Source: PBB1 sp031390425
GTDB taxonomy: Bacteria > Pseudomonadota > Gammaproteobacteria > Burkholderiales > Burkholderiaceae_C
Assembly: GCA_031390425.1 (NCBI GenBank)
Contig: JANMTL010000298.1
Coordinates: forward strand, 1 to 59,004
DNA: 59,004 nucleotides
Reading direction: 5' to 3'
Part shown: positions 1-7,206 of the stretch, one piece after another
How the letters are laid out: each line of letters starts with the position of its first letter
Numbering within the stretch: the first letter of the stretch is position 1
The notes under the pieces: generated by a model
Told to the model about the DNA's origin: nothing
The model's database searches: none
The model's input: only the letters and a program-made list of their open reading frames with translations
Program-made: the position numbers and the translations under genes

Positions 1-192
1 GACCACCGGCATCGGCGGCAACGACGGCTGCACCGCCACGGCGATCAGGAACGACAGCGCCACGCGCACCCGCGCCGGCACGTTGCGCTGGCCGATCACC
101 GGCACCACGCCGAGCAAGGCCAGCACGCGCAGGAACGGCCACACCAGCGGGCTGACCCAGGCCCAGATCTGCGCCTCGTCGAAGGTCAGCAT
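1..192 (-). CDS. fliR: Flagellar export protein FliR, N-terminal fragment
   Basis: Only the first 64 residues are present; the gene runs off the left edge. The protein begins MLTFDEAQIWAWVSPLVWPF, followed by a hydrophobic stretch and a VIGQRNVP segment typical of the FliR start. FliR is a polytopic inner-membrane part of the FliPQR export gate of the flagellar type III secretion apparatus. It lies 22 bp downstream of fliQ on the same strand, the usual fliP-fliQ-fliR order. The identification rests on both sequence style and position. Confidence 0.85.
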   Translation of the reverse strand, partial: MLTFDEAQIWAWVSPLVWPFLRVLALLGVVPVIGQRNVPARVRVALSFLIAVAVQPSLPPMPVV

Positions 193-214
193 GGCAGGTG
201 CGCGCGGTGCGGGA

Positions 215-484
215 TCAACCCACGACGGTCGGAATCGCTTGCAGCGTGCGCTGCAGATACTCGACCAGCGTGGTCAGCATCCACGGGCCGGCGATCGTCA
301 GCACGCCGACGGCGGCCAGGATCTTCGGCACGAACGACAGGGTGGGTTCGTTCAACTGCGTGGCGGCCTGGAAGATGCTGACCAACAGGCCGACGCCCAG
401 CACCGTCAGCAGCACCGGCGCCGAAACCATCAGCAGCAGATGCAGTGCCTGTTGGCCGTAGGTGAAGACTTGTTGTGAATCCAT
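215..484 (-). CDS. fliQ: Flagellar export protein FliQ
   Basis: An 89-residue protein, the normal FliQ length. It shows two hydrophobic helices (about residues 15-40 and 52-72) separated by a short polar loop containing QAATQLNEPTLSF, the most conserved FliQ stretch. FliQ packs around FliP and FliR to form the export gate of the flagellar secretion system. It lies between fliP and fliR as expected. The gap to fliP (153 bp) is unusually long for this operon and contains a palindromic repeat. Confidence 0.95.
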   Translation of the reverse strand: MDSQQVFTYGQQALHLLLMVSAPVLLTVLGVGLLVSIFQAATQLNEPTLSFVPKILAAVGVLTIAGPWMLTTLVEYLQRTLQAIPTVVG

Positions 485-514
485 TTGTCGTCAGGTGCGG
501 TGCCGGATTGAGTC

Positions 515-580
515 GTCATGCCCGCTCAGGCGGGGATGCTTCGCTGCGGCGAGATGGATTCCCGCCTGCGCGGGAATGAC
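515..580. repeat. Palindromic GTCAT-CCCGC intergenic element
   Basis: A 66-bp element with complementary ends: GTCATGCCCGC at the left and GCGGGAATGAC at the right. Each half contains its own small hairpin (CCCGC..GGCGGGG and TTCCCGC..GCGGGAA). A decayed third end, GCGGGAATGAC, appears at about 608-618. The motif resembles the GTCATTCCCGC palindromes scattered in many proteobacterial genomes; that link is from memory. It sits in the fliP-fliQ gap, inside an otherwise compact operon. Confidence 0.75.
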
Positions 581-637
581 AAAAGGGCGCAGGTACGAGA
601 AAAGGGCGCGGGAATGACAACCCGATCGGCGGCGGCG

Positions 638-1429
638 TCAAGCGAAGCTCGCGGCGAGCGATCCGAGCAATAGATTCCAGCCGTCGGCCAGCACGAACAG
701 CATCAGCTTGAACGGCAGCGCGACCAGCACCGGGCTGAGCATCATCATGCCCAGACTCATCAACACGCTGGCGACGATCATGTCGATGACGAGAAAGGGA
801 ATGAAGATCAGAAAGCCGATCTGGAATGCGCTCTTCAATTCGCTGGTGACGAACGCCGGCACCAGCACCTTGAACGGCACGTCGGCGGCCTTCACCGCCG
901 GGTCGATCTTGCCGAGGCGCGCGAACAGCATCACATCGGCCTGACGCGTCTGCTTGAGCATGAACTCGCGCATCGGCACCTCGCCGCGCTTCAGGGCTTC
1001 GTCGAAGGCGATCTGGTTGGTGTTGAACGGCTCGTAGGCTTCGGCGTAGACGCGGTCGATGGTCGGGCTCATGACGAAGAACGTGAGGAACAGACTCAGA
1101 CCGACGATCACCTGGTTCGGTGGCGCGGCCTGCGTGCCCATGGCCTGGCGCAGCAGGCTGAGCACGATGACGATGCGGGTGAAGCCGGTCATCAGCAGCA
1201 GCACCGCCGGCAGAAAGCTCAACGCGGTGAAGAACAGCAGCGTCTGGATCGGCACCGAGTAGCTGGTGCCTTGCGCGCCCTGCCCGATCACCAGCGGCAG
1301 GTTGGCGCCGGGGCTTTGGGCGAAGGCAGGGACGGCAGCTGAGGCGAGCAGCAACACGACGAGGGTGCAGGCCCGGCTCCCTCGCCCTTTGCGGGTGGGG
1401 AGGTCATCACGGCTCACGTGTGTCCTCAC
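638..1429 (-). CDS. fliP: Flagellar export protein FliP
   Basis: A 263-residue inner-membrane protein of the flagellar export gate. After a positively charged start and a cleavable-looking signal (hydrophobic about residues 22-37, ending AFAQ) it has the FliP core: QTLLFFTALSFLPA, the MTGFTRIVIVLSLLR helix and a C-terminal pair of membrane helices. The start is GTG at 1429, chosen because it overlaps the fliO stop as GTGA, indicating translational coupling. Length fits the family (about 245-265 residues). Confidence 0.95.
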   Translation of the reverse strand: MRTHVSRDDLPTRKGRGSRACTLVVLLLASAAVPAFAQSPGANLPLVIGQGAQGTSYSVPIQTLLFFTALSFLPAVLLLMTGFTRIVIVLSLLRQAMGTQAAPPNQVIVGLSLFLTFFVMSPTIDRVYAEAYEPFNTNQIAFDEALKRGEVPMREFMLKQTRQADVMLFARLGKIDPAVKAADVPFKVLVPAFVTSELKSAFQIGFLIFIPFLVIDMIVASVLMSLGMMMLSPVLVALPFKLMLFVLADGWNLLLGSLAASFA

Positions 1430-1779
1430 GCTGCCGTGCCTCGAAAACGTTGCAACACCTGCGCGAACGATCCGCCCGCAGTGCCGCCATCGCGCCGTGC
1501 GAGAGCACCCGCCTCATCCGCAGGAGGCTCCATCGTGTGCAGCGTGGTGATGCTGTGCGGCGTCACGCCGAGCACCAGCCAGCGGCGTTGATCGCCGCGC
1601 CCGACCTCGACCGTCAGGATGCGCTGCGAAGTCGACAGCGGCAGCGCCGCAACACTGCGCATCACATCGCCCGCAGCGCCACCGCCGAGCGGCGTGCGCT
1701 TGAGCAGCCACAGCGCCAGCGGGATGACGACGATGATGGCTGCGAACCACAGCAGCGAGGTCAGCGGCAGGGTGTTCAT
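1426..1779 (-). CDS. fliO: Flagellar biosynthesis protein FliO
   Basis: A 117-residue protein with one N-terminal membrane helix (about residues 8-26). It is followed by a basic cytoplasmic domain with the FliO-type pattern SVAALPLSTSQRILTVEVG and RRWLVLGVTP. FliO helps assemble the FliP ring. The sequence is poorly conserved in general, so position between fliN and fliP carries much of the weight. It starts 22 bp after fliN and overlaps fliP by 4 bp. Confidence 0.88.
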   Translation of the reverse strand: MNTLPLTSLLWFAAIIVVIPLALWLLKRTPLGGGAAGDVMRSVAALPLSTSQRILTVEVGRGDQRRWLVLGVTPHSITTLHTMEPPADEAGALARRDGGTAGGSFAQVLQRFRGTAA

Positions 1780-1801
1780 CGGGACAGCGCGGTGCGAGCC
1801 G

Positions 1802-2266
1802 TCACGACGCGCGGCTCAGGCGGCGCATGCGTTCGCTCGGCGTCACGATGTCGGTCAGGCGGATGCCGAATTTGTCGTTGACCACCACCACCTCGCCCTG
1901 CGCGATCAGGTAGCCGTTGACCAGCACATCCATCGGCTCGCCGGCCATCGCTTCGAGTTCGACCACCGATCCCTGCGCCAGCTGCAGGATGTGCTTGATC
2001 GGAATGCGCGTGCGGCCCAGCTCCACGGTGAGCTGCACCGGGATGTCCAGGATCATGTTGATGTCGTTGCCCGCCACCGCACCCGAATCGCTGGCGAAGT
2101 TGGTGAACTTGGCCGGTGCCACCGAGTCGACGGTGGTTTGCACGCCGGTGGCGAACGGCTCGCTGGAAGGTGCCGACTCGGGGGTGGATTCGGCCAGTGC
2201 CGCCGCCCATTCGGCCGCCATCGCGTCGTCGTCGGATTGTTTTTGCAGTGCGGCTTCGTCAGACAT
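1802..2266 (-). CDS. fliN: Flagellar motor switch protein FliN
   Basis: A 154-residue protein with an acidic, low-complexity N-terminus and a C-terminal SpoA domain (about residues 72-145). The domain contains ILDIPVQLTVELGRTRIPIKHIL, GSVVELEA and EVVVVNDKFGIRLTDIV. FliN forms the lower rim of the C-ring with FliM, takes part in CheY-controlled switching and docks the FliH-FliI complex. The gene overlaps the end of fliM by 8 bp. Confidence 0.96.
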   Translation of the reverse strand: MSDEAALQKQSDDDAMAAEWAAALAESTPESAPSSEPFATGVQTTVDSVAPAKFTNFASDSGAVAGNDINMILDIPVQLTVELGRTRIPIKHILQLAQGSVVELEAMAGEPMDVLVNGYLIAQGEVVVVNDKFGIRLTDIVTPSERMRRLSRAS

Positions 2267-3260
2267 GTTTCGCTCCCAGCCAGCCCATGTTCGAGCTGGT
2301 CAACAGTTGATCGACCTTCAGCGCGTAGCGCCCGTTCGCGATGCCGTAGTGGCACTCCAGCACCGGCACGCCGGAAATCTTGGCTTCGATGCCGGGGTGC
2401 AGATCGAGCTCGATGAAGTCGCCCGCCTTGAACGACAGCAGTTGCTCGACGGTGGCCGGTGCGGTCGCCAGTTCGGCCACCAGTTCCACCTCGGCCGACT
2501 GGATCTGCTCCTTCATCAGGTCGACCCAGCGGCGGTCGGGCTCGGCGGCATCGCCTTGCATTGCCGAATACAGCACATCGCGGATCGGCTCCAGCGTCGA
2601 GTACGGAAAGCAGAAGTGAATGGTGCCTGTCGAGTCGCCGATCTCCAGCGTGAACGAAGTGGCGACCACCATCTCGCCTGGCGTTGCGATGTTGGCGAAC
2701 TGCGGCTGCATCTCCGAGCGCTGGTACTCGAGCTCGAGCGGGTAGATGCCGACCCAGGCCTTCTTGTATTCGGTGGTGATCACCTCGACCAGCCGCGCGA
2801 TGATGCGTAGTTCGGTCGGCGAGAAATCGCGGCCTTCGATGCGCGTGTGGTACTTGCCCGCGCCGCCGAACAGCGCGTCGATCACCGCAAACACCAGCGT
2901 CGGATCGCAGACGATCAGCCCGCTGCCGCGCAGCGGTTTGACGCCGACGATGTTGAAATTGGTCGGCACCACGATCTCGCGCAGGAAGGCGCTGTACTTC
3001 TGCACCTTGATGCCGCCGATCGACACCTCAGGGGTTTTTCGGATCATGTTGAACAAGCCGCTGCGGATGTTGCGGGCGAAGCGCTCGCCGATGACCTCGA
3101 GCGTCGGCATGCGGCTGCGGACGATGCGTTCCTGGCTCGCGATGTCGTAGTTGCGAATGCCGCCCGAGGGCGCGTCTTCAACTTCGGGCGCCTGGCTGTC
3201 GCCGGTGATGCCTTGCAGCAGCGCATCGACTTCGTCTTGCGACAGGATCTGCTGGTTCAT
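2259..3260 (-). CDS. fliM: Flagellar motor switch protein FliM
   Basis: A 333-residue C-ring protein. The first residues (ILSQDEVDALLQGI) are the CheY-binding peptide of FliM. The middle domain has the typical ERIVRSRMPTLEVI and IRKTPEVSIGG stretches, and the C-terminal SpoA domain ends near residue 325. FliM binds FliG and FliN and receives phosphorylated CheY to change rotation direction. It starts 13 bp after fliL and overlaps fliN. Confidence 0.97.
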   Translation of the reverse strand: MNQQILSQDEVDALLQGITGDSQAPEVEDAPSGGIRNYDIASQERIVRSRMPTLEVIGERFARNIRSGLFNMIRKTPEVSIGGIKVQKYSAFLREIVVPTNFNIVGVKPLRGSGLIVCDPTLVFAVIDALFGGAGKYHTRIEGRDFSPTELRIIARLVEVITTEYKKAWVGIYPLELEYQRSEMQPQFANIATPGEMVVATSFTLEIGDSTGTIHFCFPYSTLEPIRDVLYSAMQGDAAEPDRRWVDLMKEQIQSAEVELVAELATAPATVEQLLSFKAGDFIELDLHPGIEAKISGVPVLECHYGIANGRYALKVDQLLTSSNMGWLGAKHV

Positions 3261-3273
3261 GCGTGCACCGCGC

Positions 3274-3930
3274 TCACTGAATGATGAAGCTGGAGAAATT
3301 GACGCCGGTCACCGGGTTGTGCATCGCCGGTGGCTTCTTCTTTTTCTTCTTCGGCTTGGGCGCTTCCTCGGCATCGGGGTCGGCCGCGGCGGCCTGCTCC
3401 GAAGCGGCCGCTTCCTCGTCATCGACTGCGATCTCGATGCCCATCGGGCGCACCGCCTCGCGCATGATCTCGGCCGCCAGCCTGTCCTTGCCGCTGCGCT
3501 CGAGCAGCTCCGTCGAGGTCTTGTGCGCCAGCACCATCAGGATGCCGTTGCGCACCGCCGGCAGGTAGAGCTTCAATTCATCGGCGAACTTCGCCTCGTC
3601 GATCTGCAAGGTGATGCCGATCTGCGCATAGCGCTCGCTGTCGCGGTCGGCCAGGTTGACGACGAACGGCTCCAGCGGCACGAACAGCGGCGGGCTCTTG
3701 TGCTCGCCCTTCTTGGCATGAGGGGCTGCAGCCGGCGTTTCGCCATCGCCATCGCCATCCTCGGCCGCAGCCGCTTCGGCAGCGGCCTTCTGCTTCATCA
3801 TGAAGGCGGCGGCACCCCCACCGACCAGCACCACCAGCAGCGCCGCCGCGACCATGATGATCAGCTTTTTCTTGCCCTTTTTAGGCACGACGTCACTGAC
3901 TTCGACAGCGGGGGCGGCGGCAGTGGCCAT
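3274..3930 (-). CDS. fliL: Flagellar basal body-associated protein FliL
   Basis: A 218-residue single-span inner-membrane protein. It has a basic cytoplasmic tip (PKKGKKK), a membrane helix at about residues 24-45, an Ala/Glu-rich linker, and a periplasmic FliL domain with FVVNLADRDSERYAQIGITLQID. The start at 3930 (MATAAAP) is preferred over one nine codons upstream because GAAGGA lies 7-10 bases before it. FliL supports stator function and motor torque. It heads the fliLMNOPQR unit. The region upstream contains a long dyad (4003-4038), and no flagellar gene adjoins it on the 5' side. Confidence 0.93.
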   Translation of the reverse strand: MATAAAPAVEVSDVVPKKGKKKLIIMVAAALLVVLVGGGAAAFMMKQKAAAEAAAAEDGDGDGETPAAAPHAKKGEHKSPPLFVPLEPFVVNLADRDSERYAQIGITLQIDEAKFADELKLYLPAVRNGILMVLAHKTSTELLERSGKDRLAAEIMREAVRPMGIEIAVDDEEAAASEQAAAADPDAEEAPKPKKKKKKPPAMHNPVTGVNFSSFIIQ

Positions 3931-4002
3931 GGCAATTCCTTCGGGTGATGAGCGCAATCCAGCGCCGCCACGCTGATTCGTCAGGTGCCGACACTCGGTT
4001 CA

Positions 4003-4038
4003 TTATCAAAACGGCATCGAGAATCGATGCCTTGATAA
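4003..4038. promoter_or_regulatory. 36-bp dyad symmetry upstream of fliL
   Basis: TTATCAA-aac-GGCATCGA-gaa-TCGATGCC-TTGATAA: two nested inverted repeats giving 15 paired bases with a three-base bulge on one side. It lies 73 bp upstream of the fliL start. No T-tract follows on either strand, so it is not an ordinary terminator. It could be an operator or an mRNA leader hairpin of the fliL operon; which one is not visible. Confidence 0.6.
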
Positions 4039-4162
4039 GGGGCTGAAATGGGGGGGTTATGACGCTTGCGCGTCGAGTGAAGGCGACGGGGGTGTCGCTT
4101 GCAGCGCTTTGCAGTGGTGTGCTGTGCAGTACGGTGCTGCTTGGTGCGCTTGCGATGCAGCG

Positions 4163-4255
4163 CGCCGGGTCTCGACCTGGCAGCCGAGTTACTTTTTTCC
4201 GCTGACCCAGAAAAAAGTAACCAAAAAAGAGGGTCTGAACACCAGCGATTTGAGG
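4163..4255 (+). repeat. Dispersed repeat with A/T-tract hairpin, copy A
   Basis: A single arm of a repeat family also present at 39460-39546 and, inverted, at 39810-39900. Shared parts are CGCCGGGTCTCG, a hairpin (GTTACTTTTTTC at 4188-4199 with GAAAAAAGTAAC at 4210-4221), a second A-tract CCAAAAAAGAG, and GAACACCAG. The sequences of the three stems differ but stay paired. No supported gene lies in 3931-4445 apart from this element and the dyad at 4003-4038. Confidence 0.85.
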
Positions 4256-4445
4256 TGTTCGCTTCGGCTGCGCCCTTGCGTGTTCGAGCTTTGCTCGGGC
4301 GTACCCATTGAAGTAGCGGGTCTTGCTCCCGGCTGCCGGCAGCTGATTTGCTGTCGTTGCGTTTCGGGGCGGTGGATCATCGTTTCGATGATCCACTGGG
4401 TCACGACAAGTACGCGGCTGCTTGCCTTCGGCGCGTTCCGTCAGT

Positions 4446-4526
4446 TCACAGTCGGGGACGTGCCAAACGCTTTTGCAACCAACGGATGGCCAGGCCGCCG
4501 AGCGCGGCAAGAATCAATTTCTTCAT
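4446..4526 (-). CDS. 26-residue membrane-active peptide, unknown function
   Basis: A very short gene with a strong ribosome site (AAGGAG, 8 bases before ATG). The product is MKKLILAALGGLAIRWLQKR followed by LARPRL. It has a hydrophobic stretch after two lysines and an Arg/Lys-rich tail, so it should insert in or lie on the inner membrane. It starts 37 bp after the DUF2382 gene and is probably cotranscribed with it. The ribosome site is the main support; I do not recognise a family. Confidence 0.6.
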   Translation of the reverse strand: MKKLILAALGGLAIRWLQKRLARPRL

Positions 4527-4563
4527 GTGTTGGACTCCTTGAAACTTACACGACAGCCAGCGT

Positions 4564-5472
4564 TTACGCGCCAGCGCGGCGTTCGGCGCCGGTGTGGGCA
4601 GCCCAGGCGCCCGATCGCCGCTCGATGCCTGGATACTTCTGGCGATCACCTTGCGCGCCTTGCGTGGGCTGAGGTGCCGGCTCGATGCGCTCGATGTCCA
4701 CATCGCTTCGGCGCAGCGATTCGCGAATCATCTGTTTGCGCTCGGTCGACTCGGTACCGACACGGACTTCTTCGACGACGCGCGCGGTTTTCGACACCAC
4801 GGCTTCTTCTGCTGTTTCGCGCAGTTCGATCGTGCGATCGGTAAAAGCGGCTTGCAACTCCTGCGGGTCGGCGGCGCGGTCGACGGCCACCCGCGACGTC
4901 ACGGCGTGTTGCTCGCGCAGCGAGACTTCTTGCTCGAACGGCTGCTGCGTGACGCGGCGGCGAACGCGAACGCCGCCGCCTTCGACTTCGCGTTTGCCGA
5001 CCTTCACTTCTTCGGCGATCACGTTGAGCATTTCATTGCGTTCGGTGTCTCGCTGTTGAGCCGACAACGGCAAAGCCGACTCATCGTGCCCACTGTAGCC
5101 GCCTGCCTTCCAACGGTCGACGCGTTCGTCGACGTCGATCGCACCACAGTCCTCGAGGATGTCGGTAATTTCATCGGCACGTTCGTCGTCGTCGTCGGCA
5201 AGCTTTACGGTCAAGACCACGCTGCCGCGGCGCACCGCCTCGGCGTAGTCGCCCGACTCGTCTTTGGAGTCGTCGTCTCCGATGCCGAACAGTTCAGCAA
5301 AAAATCCGCGGCGACTTTTCGGCTCGGCGTTCGTTGCGGCCAAGTCCTCGGAGTCGGTTCGGTTTTGCTCGATGCGAATCGACTCTGCCGGTATGCCGAA
5401 CGCTTCCAGCCGGCTACGCGCGGTGGTTGCTTCGTTTGCTTCATCGAATATGGCTACCAATACGTTGTTCAT
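4564..5472 (-). CDS. DUF2382 (YsnF/AvaK-type) stress protein
   Basis: A 302-residue, very charged soluble protein. Residues 1-115 resemble the small ferredoxin-like N-domain of YsnF-type proteins (NVLVAIFDEANEATTARSRLEAFGI), which also covers VVLTVKLADDDDERADEITDILEDCGAIDVDE. Residues about 145-265 form the DUF2382 domain (VIAEEVKVGKREVEGGGVRVRRRV and paired REQHAV/RVAVDR strands). Family members are linked to general stress; the biochemical role is unknown. AAGGA precedes the ATG by 7 bases. It is third of four minus-strand genes inserted between fliK and fliL. Confidence 0.85.
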   Translation of the reverse strand: MNNVLVAIFDEANEATTARSRLEAFGIPAESIRIEQNRTDSEDLAATNAEPKSRRGFFAELFGIGDDDSKDESGDYAEAVRRGSVVLTVKLADDDDERADEITDILEDCGAIDVDERVDRWKAGGYSGHDESALPLSAQQRDTERNEMLNVIAEEVKVGKREVEGGGVRVRRRVTQQPFEQEVSLREQHAVTSRVAVDRAADPQELQAAFTDRTIELRETAEEAVVSKTARVVEEVRVGTESTERKQMIRESLRRSDVDIERIEPAPQPTQGAQGDRQKYPGIERRSGAWAAHTGAERRAGA

Positions 5473-5562
5473 GCGGGATCCTTCTCAAGTTGGGGTGGGG
5501 GGCGCCGGGATGTCAGGTGCAATGTCTACCGTCGATCAGTGGGCGCGTCGCGAGCGGCCCGA

Positions 5563-6000
5563 CTACAGGGTCGCTCGGCTTGATTCGGAAATCGTGGCCT
5601 GGAGGTCACTGTCCTTGTGTGACGCGTGGGCCGTTGCCACACGTTCGATTTCGATCGACTCGCTGCGCAACACCACGCGCTGAGGCGCCGGTGTGCCGGC
5701 GGTGCGCCGGGTGCGGATGTGCAACTCTTCCTTCACGAGCCATTGCCGCACCACGACGAAGGTTTCCTCGAACACCGGAACGATCGTCACCTCACCCACC
5801 ACGCGGGTCGAAGGCAGCGTGTCGACGACCTCGTTGACGCAAAGCCGTTGCACATCGACTTCGCACCGTTCGAGCGCAGGCGGCTGAATCCATTGCTCAC
5901 TCGAATGAACCCGGGTGCGAATGAAAACTTTCGCGGTTTCGACCGTTCGGGTCGTCACCGCCGCGATCTCGGTCACCCGATTCAGTTGCAAATTCGGCAT
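5563..6000 (-). CDS. Second DUF2382-type protein
   Basis: A 145-residue protein with the DUF2382 pattern at about residues 50-135 (VTIVPVFEETFVVVRQWLVK then EELHIRTRR and RVVLRSESIEIERV). It lacks the N-terminal ferredoxin-like domain of its downstream neighbour. The start at 6000 (MPNLQLNRV) is chosen over an in-frame one 48 codons upstream. The extended N-terminus would be an Arg/Pro/Ser-rich shadow overlapping the previous gene. Function unknown; probably acts with the other genes of this cassette in stress or envelope adaptation. Confidence 0.75.
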   Translation of the reverse strand: MPNLQLNRVTEIAAVTTRTVETAKVFIRTRVHSSEQWIQPPALERCEVDVQRLCVNEVVDTLPSTRVVGEVTIVPVFEETFVVVRQWLVKEELHIRTRRTAGTPAPQRVVLRSESIEIERVATAHASHKDSDLQATISESSRATL

Positions 6001-6073
6001 GGGGCCTCGAGCGGTGCGTGGTGGGTTGAAGCTTCTCGACCCGCTGCTGCGGCCAGCACCGGTGCGATGCGGA

Positions 6074-6919
6074 TCAACTGGTCGAGACCCGCCCGACCAC
6101 GAGCCTGCGCTGGGCCTGGGCACGGCCCGCCAACGCGCCGGCAATGGCTGCGCCGAGCGACACGATCATGGCGGCGAACGTGATCCATGCCGTCGCCGAG
6201 GCATAGGGCTGCGCGCGTGCGGCGGCTTGATCCACCCGCGCCTTGGCCTTGTCGATCAACTGCTGCATGCCGTCGCCTGCTTCGGCTGCAGCGCGATCCG
6301 GATCGCTTCTTGCCGCTTCCACGCGTTGTGCAATCCCACTCAGCGTGCTGCGTGCTTCATCTTGGTTGGTGCCGGTGGCCGCTGCGACGACTTGCACCGT
6401 CTTCGGGTCGCGAAGCCGTGCAAGCACGTCGTCCACGTTGCCACTGCCGATGTTGGACAGATCGACATTGCTGACGGCCGCCGAGGCACCGCGCGTGATG
6501 CCGCCAAGCAGCCCGGAAGCGCCACTGGCAACCGCACCGATGCCGCTGCCCGCCAGGTAGATGATTGCAATGATCGACAACACCCAGACCAGCATGCCTT
6601 CGACGATGCCGGCGGCGTGGTCGTAGACCAGTCCGCTGCGCGTGGCGACCATGCCGCCGACGAACAACGCAATCAACAGCGTGAGGCCGCTCCAAATGGC
6701 AGCACCGATGCTCAGACCGCCCATGTTGCCTTCGGCTTCAGGCCCGACGTCGGCAGCCGATATGCCGATGGCCAGCCCCAGAGTGCTGAGCACCAGGAAG
6801 ACACCCACTGTGACCAGGAAGCCGGTCCAAATGCTGCTCCAGGCAACGCGTGCGCCAGCCAGACCGACAGGGGTGCTGGTGAATGGAGGCGGGTTCATTT
6901 CATTGTTGTAAGTTGCCAT
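6074..6919 (-). CDS. Polytopic membrane protein of the stress cassette
   Basis: A 281-residue protein with five likely membrane helices: about 28-55, 70-95 and 105-130 near the N-terminus, a glycine-rich segment near 125-140, and a last helix near 243-268. Between the last two is a soluble helical part (about 150-240) rich in Asp, Arg and Ala. AAAGGA lies 7 bases before the ATG. It is the first gene of the four-gene insert and is followed 73 bp later by the DUF2382 genes. I recognise no named family; the pairing with DUF2382 genes suggests an envelope-stress role (inference). Confidence 0.75.
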   Translation of the reverse strand: MATYNNEMNPPPFTSTPVGLAGARVAWSSIWTGFLVTVGVFLVLSTLGLAIGISAADVGPEAEGNMGGLSIGAAIWSGLTLLIALFVGGMVATRSGLVYDHAAGIVEGMLVWVLSIIAIIYLAGSGIGAVASGASGLLGGITRGASAAVSNVDLSNIGSGNVDDVLARLRDPKTVQVVAAATGTNQDEARSTLSGIAQRVEAARSDPDRAAAEAGDGMQQLIDKAKARVDQAAARAQPYASATAWITFAAMIVSLGAAIAGALAGRAQAQRRLVVGRVSTS

Positions 6920-7206
6920 GGCAGGTCCTTTGAAAAATGGTTGGTAGGGTCAAGTGCTGACGTGTCGGGGCGGCAAGCGGCGTGCCTTGAGAAGGCGATG
7001 GGCAGGACGCCGCGATGCGCGAATCGGCGATACGACCCGGCAATCTGCATGCCCGATCGCGTTCGGCGACGACGCGGCCACGGGATGACTTTTACGCCGC
7101 TGAAATTCCAGTGCGATCCGCAACTCGCCCCGCAGCACCCCCGCCAGGCGGTCGCGATGCGCGGCGCTACCGGGCCGCAACCCGGCGCGGTCTCACCCGC
7201 GACAGA

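Noticed and set aside
6920..7206. A 76-codon frame and the gap between the membrane-protein gene and fliK
   Set aside because: Arg/Ala-rich shadow composition and no ribosome site; no hairpin with a T-tract seen.
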